Positions 27,921-36,140 of a DNA stretch of 64,000 bases are shown here, one piece after another. The DNA comes from Pseudomonas sp. MYb60 (GTDB lineage Bacteria > Pseudomonadota > Gammaproteobacteria > Pseudomonadales > Pseudomonadaceae): assembly GCF_002979555.1 (NCBI RefSeq), contig NZ_PCOZ01000006.1, positions 310,001 to 374,000 of the forward strand, given 5' to 3'. The notes below the pieces were generated by a model. The model was not told the origin of the DNA. It saw only the letters and a program-made list of their open reading frames with translations, and ran no database searches. The translations under genes and the position numbers were made by a program. Each line of letters starts with the position of its first letter. The first letter of the stretch is position 1.

Positions 27921-29921
27921 TCAGCGCACCAGGTGCAGGAACTGCAGATGCCGCTCGTACTGGTCGAGGATGTCGTTGATGATCTGCTCCTTGGTGTAGC
28001 CCACCAGGTCGTAGTCCTGGCTGCCCTCCGCCAAGTGCACTTCGGCGCGGTAATAACGGCGGTTGTTGATCTCCTTGGAGCCCATGCCGCCACGGGCGAA
28101 TGACGGCGTGAAGTAACCGCGCATCTGCACCTGGTAGATGAACGGGTGTTCCTCGCCGTGGCCGATCTCCAGGCTGACGCTGTCATTGGACGGGTCGGGC
28201 TGGGTGACCACATTCAGGCCCTTCTCGACGAACACCGCCGTGACTTCTTCAATCGCCGGGCGCACCGTCGATTCGAGGAAACGGTACACCTCATCCCGCG
28301 ACGGGAAATGCACGGCCTGGCTCAAGCGCTGGCGCCAGCCGCCACGGCCTCTGCGCGACGCCGACACAGGTGCCAGCGAATGCAATTGCGCAATCTGCTT
28401 CTGGGATTCGAGGTAGAACGCCTTGTGCAGCCCCCACATCATCAGTAGCAAAATCATCGAGAACGGCAACGAGGTCAGCACCACCGCTGACTTCAGCGAG
28501 TCGATGCTGCCGGCAAACAGCAAGGCGCTGGTGACCAGCCCGGTCATCACACCCCAGAACACGCGCAGCCATTTCGGCCCGTCTTCGTCGGCGTTGCCGC
28601 CCTTGGACGACAGGGTCGAGAGCACCACGGTGCCGGAGTCGGCCGAGGTCACGAAGAACACGAAGCTGATGAACACTGTCACCGCGATCACGGTCTTGGC
28701 CCACGGGTAGGTTTCCAGCAGCAGGTACAGGCTCATCGACGGGTTATCGATGGCCGACTGCCCCAGGGCAGCCATGCCGTGGTTGAGCACCTGGTCGATG
28801 GCGCTGTTGCCGAAGATCGACATCCACGCCAGGGTGAAACCCAGCGGGATCAGCAGCACGCCGAACACGAATTCGCGAATGGTACGGCCACGGGAAATCC
28901 GCGCAATGAACAGGCCTACGAACGGCGACCATGCAATCCACCAGGCCCAATAGAACACCGTCCAGCCGCCCAGCCAGTCGCTGGGTTTGTCGTAGGCGTA
29001 CACGTCGAAACTCTTGGTCGGCAACGCGCCGAGGTAGTCGCCGAGGTTCTGGATCAGGGTGTTGAGCAAGTGTTGGGTGGGGCCTGCAAACAACACGAAC
29101 AGCAGCAGCGCACAGGCCAGCAGCATGTTGATGTCGGACATCACCCGCACGCCCTTGTCGACGCCGGCCACCGCGACAATGATCGCGGCGCCCATCATCA
29201 GCGTGATCAGGCCGACCTGGATCCACTGGGTGTGAGCGATGCCGAACAGGTAGTCCAGGCCGGAATTGAGGTGCAGCACCCCGAAGCCCATGTCCGCCCC
29301 CAGGCCGAACACCGTGGCGATGATACCGAAGCCATCCACCGCATAGCCGATAGGGCCGTTGATGCGCTTGCCGATCAGCGGGTACAGCGCCGAACGCAGT
29401 GCCAGCGGCAGGTTATGCCGATAAGCAAAATACGCCAGGGCCATGCCCACGAACGCGAACACGCCCCAGCCATGCAGGCCCCAGTGCAGAAACAGGATCT
29501 GCATGGCCTGGCGCGCGGCGTCGGCGTTCATCGGTGCGCCTTGAGGCGGTTGCACCAGGTGCGTCAGCGGTTCGGAAACGCAGAAGAAAAACAGCGTGAT
29601 GCTGATCCCGGCGGCGAACAGCATGCCGGCCCAGGACAGGTAACTGAATTCGGGCTCGTCGTGGTCGGCACCGAGTTTTATCTTGCCGTAGCCCGATAAC
29701 GCGGTGACCACCACGAAGACCAGATACAGGGTCATCGCCAGCATGTAGTACCAGCCGACCGTATTGGCCGCCCAGTTTTGCGCCGCCAGCAACCAGGCAC
29801 CCGCCTGCTGGGGGATCGCGATGACCGTGACACCGAACAGCAAAATGAAGGTTGCAGCGAAGTAGAAGACCGGCGCATTCATGCGCACCAGGCCGCTGGG
29901 TGGGGTGGACGATGCACTCAT
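27921..29921 (-). CDS. betT: BCCT-family transporter, BetT-like (choline)
   Basis: 666 residues with about twelve transmembrane segments. The BCCT core motif is visible around WTVFYWAWWIAWSPFVGLFI. A long cytoplasmic C-terminus (about residues 510-666, ending GYTKEQIINDILDQYERHLQF) marks the BetT choline-transporter subgroup, where the tail senses osmotic stress. Import of choline feeds glycine-betaine synthesis. A palindromic operator candidate lies about 90 bases upstream of the start. The regulator gene betI and the betAB enzymes are not in the window. Confidence 0.88.
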   Translation of the reverse strand: MSASSTPPSGLVRMNAPVFYFAATFILLFGVTVIAIPQQAGAWLLAAQNWAANTVGWYYMLAMTLYLVFVVVTALSGYGKIKLGADHDEPEFSYLSWAGMLFAAGISITLFFFCVSEPLTHLVQPPQGAPMNADAARQAMQILFLHWGLHGWGVFAFVGMALAYFAYRHNLPLALRSALYPLIGKRINGPIGYAVDGFGIIATVFGLGADMGFGVLHLNSGLDYLFGIAHTQWIQVGLITLMMGAAIIVAVAGVDKGVRVMSDINMLLACALLLFVLFAGPTQHLLNTLIQNLGDYLGALPTKSFDVYAYDKPSDWLGGWTVFYWAWWIAWSPFVGLFIARISRGRTIREFVFGVLLIPLGFTLAWMSIFGNSAIDQVLNHGMAALGQSAIDNPSMSLYLLLETYPWAKTVIAVTVFISFVFFVTSADSGTVVLSTLSSKGGNADEDGPKWLRVFWGVMTGLVTSALLFAGSIDSLKSAVVLTSLPFSMILLLMMWGLHKAFYLESQKQIAQLHSLAPVSASRRGRGGWRQRLSQAVHFPSRDEVYRFLESTVRPAIEEVTAVFVEKGLNVVTQPDPSNDSVSLEIGHGEEHPFIYQVQMRGYFTPSFARGGMGSKEINNRRYYRAEVHLAEGSQDYDLVGYTKEQIINDILDQYERHLQFLHLVR

Positions 29922-30013
29922 GAACGATGCACCCCGAGGGTGAGGGATATGGCTGTAGAAAACGGACTCAGCAAAGGTAAGCCTCCTGTTGTGAGCGGGC
30001 AGCGAACCACCGG

Positions 30014-30043
30014 GTTTAACTTGAACGAGTGTTCAAGTTAAAC
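30014..30043. promoter_or_regulatory. TetR/BetI-type operator candidate upstream of betT
   Basis: A perfect 13-bp inverted repeat, GTTTAACTTGAAC and GTTCAAGTTAAAC, around GAGT. The inner TTGAAC...GTTCAA resembles sites bound by BetI, the choline-responsive TetR repressor. It lies upstream of betT on the minus strand. The rest of the 362-base gap to the serine acetyltransferase gene holds a REP pair and no gene that I can see. Confidence 0.65.
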
Positions 30044-30177
30044 ATGGATAGGCGGTCTGGGACTAATCGCAGGGCTGAGTGGTAGGTAATTCCTACACTA
30101 GCTCAAGGAAAGGTATGACGGATGAAGATGACAAATCGTTCAGCTATTGCTGACTAAAATTGGAACGCGATCAAACG

Positions 30178-30263
30178 GTGGGAGGGGGCTTGCCCCGATG
30201 AGGGCGTGTCAGCCTACCCATGAGTGAATGACACACCGCAATCGTGAGCAAGCCCCCTCCCAC
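30178..30263. repeat. Inverted pair of REP elements
   Basis: GTGGGAGGGGGCTTGCCCC at 30178 and its inverted partner GCAAGCCCCCTCCCAC ending at 30263, with a 50-base middle. It lies 20 bases after the stop of the minus-strand acetyltransferase gene and upstream of betT. Confidence 0.9.
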
Positions 30264-30283
30264 AGCGGATTTGTAGAGGTCTG

Positions 30284-31210
30284 CTATTTTTGCGTACCGT
30301 CATCATGTTGCAGATTGGCCTGGGTGATGTTCGCTCCCGCCGGCACGCTGCGGGTCAGCCACACGTTGCCGCCGATGGTCGAGCCCTGGCCGATGGTGAT
30401 GCGCCCCAGAATCGTCGCGCCGGCGTAGATCACCACGTCGTCTTCCACGATCGGGTGACGCGGATGGCCCTTCTGCAACTGCCCGTCTTCATCCGCCGGG
30501 AAGCGCTTGGCGCCGAGGGTCACGGCTTGGTAGATACGCACGCGCTCGCCGATGATCGCGGTCTCGCCAATCACCACGCCGGTCCCGTGGTCGATAAAGA
30601 AACTCGGGCCGATCTGCGCGCCGGGGTGGATGTCGATGCCGGTGGCCGAATGGGCGATTTCCGCGCTGATCCGCGCCAACAGCGGCAGGCCGGCGCGGTA
30701 CAGGTGGTGGGCGAGGCGATGGTGAATCACCGCCAGGATGCCGGGGTAGCACAGCAGCACTTCATCGACGCTGCGCGCGGCCGGGTCGCCGTGGTAGGCA
30801 GCCAGTACGTCGGTGTCCAGCAGACTGCGCAGGGACGGTAGCGCCAGGGCGAAATCCTGGATCAGGCGGATGGCCAGGGCATCGACTTCGCTGTCATCCC
30901 TGGCGCCTTGGCGTGCGGCGTAGCGCAGCTCAAGGCGTGCCTGGGCGAGCAGGGCGTTTAGCGCAACGTCCAGGGTGTGGCCGACGTAGAAGTCTTCACT
31001 TTCCTCGCGCAAATCCACCGGCCCCAGGCGCATGGGGAACAGTGCACCGCAGAGCGACTCGAGGATCTGCGCCACCGCCTCGCGGGACGGCAATTCGCGA
31101 CCGCCGTGCTCGCCGCTCAATCGGCCATTGCGCGTTCGCCACTGGTCCCGCGCACCGCGCAGTTGGCTGACGATGGTCTGTAATTGCCAATGGCTGGAAC
31201 GCTCACTCAC
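30284..31210 (-). CDS. epsC: Serine O-acetyltransferase (EpsC type)
   Basis: 308 residues. I take the GTG at 31210 because AGGAG precedes it by 9 bases; an ATG at 31297 is in frame but unsupported. It acetylates serine to O-acetylserine, the carbon skeleton for cysteine. The C-terminus has hexapeptide repeats of a left-handed beta helix (HPGAQIGPSFFIDHGTGVVI, GETAIIGERVRIYQAVTLG). The long N-terminal helical part fits the EpsC variant rather than the shorter E. coli CysE. It is divergent from D-cysteine desulfhydrase, sharing a 167-base control region. Confidence 0.9.
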   Translation of the reverse strand: MSERSSHWQLQTIVSQLRGARDQWRTRNGRLSGEHGGRELPSREAVAQILESLCGALFPMRLGPVDLREESEDFYVGHTLDVALNALLAQARLELRYAARQGARDDSEVDALAIRLIQDFALALPSLRSLLDTDVLAAYHGDPAARSVDEVLLCYPGILAVIHHRLAHHLYRAGLPLLARISAEIAHSATGIDIHPGAQIGPSFFIDHGTGVVIGETAIIGERVRIYQAVTLGAKRFPADEDGQLQKGHPRHPIVEDDVVIYAGATILGRITIGQGSTIGGNVWLTRSVPAGANITQANLQHDDGTQK

Positions 31211-31265
31211 GGTTTTCACTCCTGACGAAATGCCCATCACTTTACGGTATGCACCCGCGCCGCTC

Positions 31266-31296
31266 TTAAGAACCAATGGTGCGATGCTAAGAACCA
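31266..31296. promoter_or_regulatory. Direct repeat in the shared epsC/dcyD control region
   Basis: TTAAGAACCA at 31266-31275 and CTAAGAACCA at 31287-31296, with 21 bases from start to start, about two helical turns. Both copies face the same way, so one face of the DNA could bind two subunits. It lies between divergent sulfur genes, which suggests a site for a sulfur regulator such as a LysR-type protein. This is inference. Confidence 0.45.
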
Positions 31297-31318
31297 TCGG
31301 GCATAACGCGATTGACGG

Positions 31319-31347
31319 TTGCCCGATGAAAAGTGCCTGCCTATAGT
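31319..31347 (+). promoter_or_regulatory. Sigma-70 promoter candidate for dcyD
   Basis: TTGCCC (31319-31324), a 17-base spacer and TATAGT (31342-31347). Transcription would start near 31354, about 24 bases before the dcyD ATG. The -35 is weak in its second half. The AAGAACCA direct repeats lie upstream at -60 to -90, a typical activator position. Confidence 0.45.
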
Positions 31348-31377
31348 CGCCCCATCACTTCATCACCGTGCGTAGCC

Positions 31378-32373
31378 ATGATCAAACAACAGCTCGACCG
31401 CTTTAACCGTCTGGAACTGCTGGGCGGCGCCACTGCCCTGGAAAAACTCGAGCGGCTGTCGGCCTGGTTGGGCAGGGATATCTACGTCAAGCGCGACGAC
31501 ACCACGCCACTGGCAATGGGCGGCAATAAACTGCGCAAACTCGAATACCTCGCCGCCGATGCCATCGCTCAGGGTGCCGATACCCTGGTGACCGCCGGCG
31601 CGATCCAATCCAACCACGTGCGCCAGACCGCCGCCCTCGCCGCCAAGCTCGGGCTGGGCTGCGTGGCGTTGCTGGAAAACCCCACCGGTACCGAAGACCC
31701 CAACTACCTGGGCAACGGTAACCGCCTGCTGTTGGAACTGTTCGATACCAAGGTGGAGCTGGTGGAGAACCTCGACAACGTCGACGACCAGCTCAACGCC
31801 CTCGCCGACCGCCTGCGCAGCAACGGCAAAAAGCCGTACCTGGTGCCCATCGGCGGCTCCAACGCCCTCGGCGCCCTGGGTTATGTGCGTGCGGGCCTTG
31901 AGTTGGCCGCGCAGATCGAAGACAGCGGGCTTGAATTTGCTGCCGTCGTGCTGGCCTCCGGCAGCGCCGGCACCCACAGCGGTTTGGCGCTGGCGTTGAG
32001 CGAAGCGCTGCCGGATCTGCCGGTGATCGGGGTCACCGTGTCGCGCACTGAAGAGGCGCAGTTTCCCAAGGTACAAGGTTTGGCTGAACGCACCGCCGAG
32101 TTGCTCGGTGTGGCGATTCCCGAAGCGTTCAAAGTGATCCTGTGGGACGAATATTTCGGCCCGCGCTACGGCGAACCGAACGCCGGCACCCTTTCGGCGG
32201 TCAAGTTACTGGCGAGCCAGGAAGGCCTGCTGCTGGACCCGGTCTACACTGGCAAGGCCATGGCGGGGTTGTTGGATGGCATCGGCCGCCAGCGCTTTGA
32301 GGATGGGCCGATTATTTTCCTGCATACCGGCGGGGCACCGGCGTTGTTTGCCTATGACTCAGTCTTCAACTGA
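31378..32373 (+). CDS. dcyD: D-cysteine desulfhydrase
   Basis: 331 residues from ATG 31378. PLP enzyme that splits D-cysteine to pyruvate, H2S and ammonia. Lys51 in [12 protein letters not shown] is the PLP-binding lysine, followed by the [21 protein letters not shown] phosphate-binding region typical of the DcyD/ACC-deaminase group. The adjacent TcyJLN-type transporter repeats the E. coli association of dcyD with a cystine importer, which favours DcyD over ACC deaminase. Confidence 0.9.
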   Translation: MIKQQLDRFNRLELLGGATALEKLERLSAWLGRDIYVKRDDTTPLAMGGNKLRKLEYLAADAIAQGADTLVTAGAIQSNHVRQTAALAAKLGLGCVALLENPTGTEDPNYLGNGNRLLLELFDTKVELVENLDNVDDQLNALADRLRSNGKKPYLVPIGGSNALGALGYVRAGLELAAQIEDSGLEFAAVVLASGSAGTHSGLALALSEALPDLPVIGVTVSRTEEAQFPKVQGLAERTAELLGVAIPEAFKVILWDEYFGPRYGEPNAGTLSAVKLLASQEGLLLDPVYTGKAMAGLLDGIGRQRFEDGPIIFLHTGGAPALFAYDSVFN

Positions 32374-32387
32374 GGGAACCGGGAGCA

Positions 32388-32417
32388 AATGTGGAAGGGG
32401 GCTTGCCCCCTCCCACA
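32388..32417. repeat. REP element between dcyD and the cystine transporter genes
   Basis: AAATGTGGAAGGGGGCTTGC then CCCCTCCCAC, 15 bases after the dcyD stop. It separates dcyD from the transporter genes. The next 110 bases are AT-rich and probably hold a separate promoter. Confidence 0.85.
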
Positions 32418-32588
32418 GCAGACCTGGCATATTCCTTATTGGAATATCAAATAAGATTTATATTATTTTCAAGTCTTAAAAACCGGCATTATCATCGCGC
32501 CGCAGGCGAAGACGCGCTACGCGCTTTAAGGCAGGATACGACTACCGCGTCACCTGCTTCGCTCAACATAAAAACACAGGGGCTCTTC

Positions 32589-33383
32589 ATGACTATTTCC
32601 GTATTCCGTCGCACGTTGTTGGTTGGCACCTTGGGCCTGGCACTCGGGGCTGGCCTGATGGGCCAAGCCGTTGCCGGTGAACAGCTGGACAGCATCAAAA
32701 AGGCGGGCGAGATCAAGATCGGCCTGGAAGGCACCTACCCACCGTTCAGCTTCGTCGACGAAAGCGGCAAGCTCAGCGGCTTCGAAGTCGAGCTGTCCGA
32801 AGCCCTGGCCAAGGAGCTGGGCGTGAAGGTCAAGCTGCAAGCCACGCCATGGGACGGCATTCTCGCGGCCCTGGAATCCAAGCGTCTGGACGCCGTGGTC
32901 AACCAAGTGACCATCTCCGAAGAGCGCAAGAAGAAGTACGATTTCTCCAAGCCTTACACCGTCTCCGGCATTCAAGCGCTGGTGCTGACCAAGAACGTCG
33001 GCACCATCAAGAACGCCGACGACCTGGCCGGCAAGAAAGTCGGTGTGGGCCTGGGCACCAACTACGAGCAATGGCTCAAGGACAACCAGCCTAAAGCAAT
33101 CATCAAGACCTACAACGATGACCCGACCAAATTCCAGGACCTGCGCATCGGCCGCATCGATGCCATCCTGATCGACCGCCTGGCCGCCCTGGAATACGCC
33201 AAGAAAGCCAAGGACACGTCGGTTGCCGGCGATGCCTTCTCCCGCCAGGAAGCCGGTATTGCCCTGCGCAAAGGCGAGCCTGAGCTGCTCGACGCGGTGA
33301 ACAAGGCCCTCGACAAGCTGCGTGCTGACGGCACCCTGAAGACGCTGTCCGAGAAATACTTCAACGCTGACGTCACTCAATAA
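32589..33383 (+). CDS. tcyJ: Cystine ABC transporter substrate-binding protein
   Basis: 264 residues from ATG 32589; a longer in-frame opening from 32391 runs through the REP and AT-rich leader and is not used. It has a signal peptide ending GQAVAG, then an amino-acid-binding SBP_bac_3 fold (IKIGLEGTYPPFSFVDESGK). It binds cystine (and related compounds) in the periplasm. An AT-rich stretch at 32425-32490, unlike the surrounding GC, may carry CysB-type sites. Confidence 0.9.
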   Translation: MTISVFRRTLLVGTLGLALGAGLMGQAVAGEQLDSIKKAGEIKIGLEGTYPPFSFVDESGKLSGFEVELSEALAKELGVKVKLQATPWDGILAALESKRLDAVVNQVTISEERKKKYDFSKPYTVSGIQALVLTKNVGTIKNADDLAGKKVGVGLGTNYEQWLKDNQPKAIIKTYNDDPTKFQDLRIGRIDAILIDRLAALEYAKKAKDTSVAGDAFSRQEAGIALRKGEPELLDAVNKALDKLRADGTLKTLSEKYFNADVTQ

Positions 33384-34048
33384 TGGAAGCAGGTTTCCAA
33401 CTCGCGCTGGACTCCGCGCCCTTTCTGCTCAAGGGCGCGTACTACACGGTGATCCTCAGCCTCGGCGGCATGTTCTTCGGTTTGCTGCTGGGCTTCGGCC
33501 TGGCCTTGATGCGCTTGTCGCGTTTCAAGCTGCTGAGCTGGACCGCCCGAGTCTACGTGTCGTTCTTTCGCGGCACGCCCTTGCTGGTGCAGCTGTTCCT
33601 GATCTACTACGGCTTGCCGCAAGTGGGTATCGAGCTGGATCCGATACCGGCAGCCATGATCGGCTTTTCGCTGAACATGGCCGCCTACGCCTGTGAAATC
33701 CTGCGCGCCGCCATCAGCTCCATCGAGCGCGGCCAGTGGGAAGCCGCTGCCAGTATCGGCATGACCCGCGCGCAGACCCTGCGCCGCGCCATCCTGCCGC
33801 AAGCCATGCGCACGGCCTTGCCGCCGCTGGGCAACAGCTTCATTTCGCTGGTCAAGGACACGGCACTGGCCGCGACCATCCAGGTGCCCGAACTGTTCCG
33901 CCAGGCGCAACTGGTGTCGGCGCGGACCTTCGAAATCTTCACCATGTATCTCTCCGCTGCCCTGATCTACTGGATTTTGGCCAGCATCCTGGCGCATTTT
34001 CAAAATCGTCTGGAAGCCCGGGTCAACCGGCATGACCTGGAGTCCTGA
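33383..34048 (+). CDS. tcyL: Cystine ABC transporter permease
   Basis: 221 residues, about five transmembrane segments, with the HisM-type permease signature (EAAASIGMTRAQTLRRAILP). The ATG shares its A with the tcyJ stop, so the two are co-translated. A single permease gene is present, so the channel should be a homodimer. Confidence 0.9.
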   Translation: MEAGFQLALDSAPFLLKGAYYTVILSLGGMFFGLLLGFGLALMRLSRFKLLSWTARVYVSFFRGTPLLVQLFLIYYGLPQVGIELDPIPAAMIGFSLNMAAYACEILRAAISSIERGQWEAAASIGMTRAQTLRRAILPQAMRTALPPLGNSFISLVKDTALAATIQVPELFRQAQLVSARTFEIFTMYLSAALIYWILASILAHFQNRLEARVNRHDLES

Positions 34049-34051
34049 AGC

Positions 34052-34798
34052 ATGATCGTGGTTGAAAAACTGACCAAGCAATTCAACGGCCAGGTGGTAC
34101 TCAACGGCATCGATCTTGAGGTCAAGGAAGGCGAAGTCATCGCCATCATCGGCCCCAGCGGTTCCGGCAAGACCACCTTCCTGCGCTGCCTGAATTTTCT
34201 CGAACAACCCTCCAGCGGCCGTATCAAGGTGGGTGATATCGAGATCGACAGCAGCAAGTCCCTCAACCAGCAACAGGGCCTGGTGCGGCGCTTGCGCCAG
34301 CACGTGGGTTTTGTGTTCCAGAACTTCAACCTGTTCCCCCACCGCACTGCGCTGGAAAACGTCATCGAAGGCCCGACGGTGGTCAAGAAGATGCCACGGG
34401 AAACGGCTGTGGCCCTGGGCCGTAAGTTGCTGGCGCGGGTTGGCCTGGCGGGCAAGGAGGACGCGTATCCACGCCGTCTTTCGGGCGGCCAGCAGCAGCG
34501 CGTCGCGATTGCCCGCGCACTGGCCATGGAGCCCGAGGTGATCCTGTTCGACGAACCTACCTCGGCGCTCGACCCGGAGCTGGTGGGGGAAGTGCTGGCG
34601 ACCATTCGCAGCCTTGCCGAAGAAAATCGCACCATGGTCATCGTCACCCACGAGATGAGTTTCGCGCGCGACGTTGCCAACCGGGTGATCTTCTTCGACA
34701 AAGGCGTGATCGTCGAGCAAGGCGAAGCCAAGGCGCTGTTTGCCAACCCCAAGGAGGAGCGCACCAAGCAGTTCCTGAGCAAATTCCTCGCTCACTGA
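34052..34798 (+). CDS. tcyN: Cystine ABC transporter ATPase
   Basis: 248 residues. Walker [12 protein letters not shown], signature [15 protein letters not shown], Walker [14 protein letters not shown] and H-loop [11 protein letters not shown] are complete. This is the polar amino-acid importer ATPase class. It is three bases after tcyL and is the last gene of the operon, followed by a REP pair. Confidence 0.9.
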   Translation: MIVVEKLTKQFNGQVVLNGIDLEVKEGEVIAIIGPSGSGKTTFLRCLNFLEQPSSGRIKVGDIEIDSSKSLNQQQGLVRRLRQHVGFVFQNFNLFPHRTALENVIEGPTVVKKMPRETAVALGRKLLARVGLAGKEDAYPRRLSGGQQQRVAIARALAMEPEVILFDEPTSALDPELVGEVLATIRSLAEENRTMVIVTHEMSFARDVANRVIFFDKGVIVEQGEAKALFANPKEERTKQFLSKFLAH

Positions 34799-34830
34799 TA
34801 CCCGCCACGGGGCGTGTAGGCAGGCGTTCG

Positions 34831-34912
34831 TGTGGGAGCTGGCTTGCCGGCGATACAGACACCTCGGTGTTACAAGCAAACCGAGATGATACTGTCGCAG
34901 GCAGCTCCCACA
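34831..34912. repeat. Inverted REP-like pair
   Basis: TGTGGGAGCTGGCTTGCC at 34831 and an inverted GCAGGCAGCTCCCACA ending at 34912, around a 48-base middle. It lies 32 bases after the tcyN stop. The remaining gap to the gene at 35188 shows no further feature that I can support. Confidence 0.85.
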
Positions 34913-35187
34913 TCAAGCGTGCTCCTACAGGGAATGCTCATTCCAGCCCGTAAAACCTCCCGCCATGCCCACCTGAATATCCCCCCGCCCGTCAGACCCA
35001 TCTGAATCTGCCCCATCCCGCCATTTAGCCCTTTGCCGCCATTGACGCTCCCCGGCCAACCCTCTTATCTAGCGCCCTGAGGATTGGATCCTATCCCGGC
35101 TACTCACTGAATCGTTCTTTTCTGCCCGTGCGCATGCGCGCAAAACGGCGGGAACGACGGCTGCTGGCTGCATCAAGGAGATGACTG

Positions 35188-35952
35188 ATGACGCACACAC
35201 TGCTTACCGCGCCCACCCTGCCCCAGGCGCTTCGCCATGGCATCAACGCCCTGGCCGCCACCCAACTCCAGGTTGATATCGCGCCCTACCCCGGCATGGG
35301 CGAAGGCGACGTGATCGAGCTGTTCTGGAACAACTGCTTTGCCGCCTCGCGCCGCGTGACTGCATGCAAGGCCGGCATGCCGACCCACCTGCGGGTGCCG
35401 GAGAGTTTCGTGCTGGAGGGACCGGCGCGGGTGCACTACCAGGTCATGCAGATCGGTCATGGCCCTGCCCGCTCCGCCGTGACGCACATACGCGTGAAAA
35501 CCCATTGCCCGGGCGGCCGGCCCGCGCTCCCCGGCAGCGACGAAAACCAGAACCTTGCGCCTGTAGGCCTGCCCGAGACCATTCGCCGCTACGGTGTCAA
35601 CGCCAGCCAGGTACGACGGGGCATACCGCTGACCATCGAGCCTTACCTGAACATGGCCAGCGGCGACGCCATCACCTTGCGCTGGGGCGACGCGCGGCTC
35701 GACCTGCCGACGCTCCAGGCGCGGGACATCGGCCAGCTCGTGCAGGTATGGGTGCCTTCCAGCCTGATCATCGAAGCCGGGGACGACTGCCGACTGGATG
35801 TCACCTACTGCATTCTCGACCGTGTCGGCAATACCTCATGCTGGGCACCGACCCGCACGTTACGCATTGCCGCCACCCCGCCGGAGCGTCTGGACAAGGC
35901 GGCGCCGATCTATCAACCCCGCCCCCTCGGCTCGCCCTGCGAACCGGGGTGA
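35188..35952 (+). CDS. Unknown protein with two tandem Ig-like-looking domains
   Basis: 254 residues, no signal peptide or membrane segment. It contains an internal duplication: about residues 18-105 (GINALAATQLQVDIAPYPGM...) and about 133-230 (GVNASQVRRGIPLTIEPYLN...). Each repeat has the pattern EPY/APY-x-GM/NM-x-x-GD-x-I-x-L-x-W. The predicted beta character and length of about 90 residues per repeat recall Ig-like modules seen in large Pseudomonas surface or toxin-associated proteins, but I cannot name a family. AAGGAG lies 7 bases before the ATG. It stands alone between two sulfur clusters. Confidence 0.75.
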   Translation: MTHTLLTAPTLPQALRHGINALAATQLQVDIAPYPGMGEGDVIELFWNNCFAASRRVTACKAGMPTHLRVPESFVLEGPARVHYQVMQIGHGPARSAVTHIRVKTHCPGGRPALPGSDENQNLAPVGLPETIRRYGVNASQVRRGIPLTIEPYLNMASGDAITLRWGDARLDLPTLQARDIGQLVQVWVPSSLIIEAGDDCRLDVTYCILDRVGNTSCWAPTRTLRIAATPPERLDKAAPIYQPRPLGSPCEPG

Positions 35953-36077
35953 CAGACCTTCTATGCTTATTCCAAAAAGCACGTTTATTTAAATATTTAA
36001 CACGTTTAGGGTATATGAACCGGACCACCGGACCTCTGTGATTTTTCTGTTTTCAATTCATTGAATGCGAGGTCGGT

Positions 36078-36140
36078 ATGGTCAGAATTACCCCGGTGCG
36101 TAACGCCAGGGCATTACGTGCAGCCAAGGAGCGGCGCTGA
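36078..36140 (+). CDS. 20-codon ORF coupled to sfnB (candidate leader peptide)
   Basis: ATG at 36078 with GCGAGG 5 bases upstream, 20 codons, and a TGA (36138-36140) whose A is the first base of the sfnB ATG. The peptide MVRITPVRNARALRAAKERR is strongly basic (six Arg, one Lys) and has no Cys. The spacing and coupling look deliberate. Its role, if any, in controlling sfnB translation is inference. Confidence 0.45.
   Translation: MVRITPVRNARALRAAKERR

Noticed and set aside
35953..36139. Sigma-54 promoter ahead of sfnB
   Set aside because: I looked for a TGGCAC-N5-TTGC pattern and found no acceptable match, although SfnR-type control would predict one.
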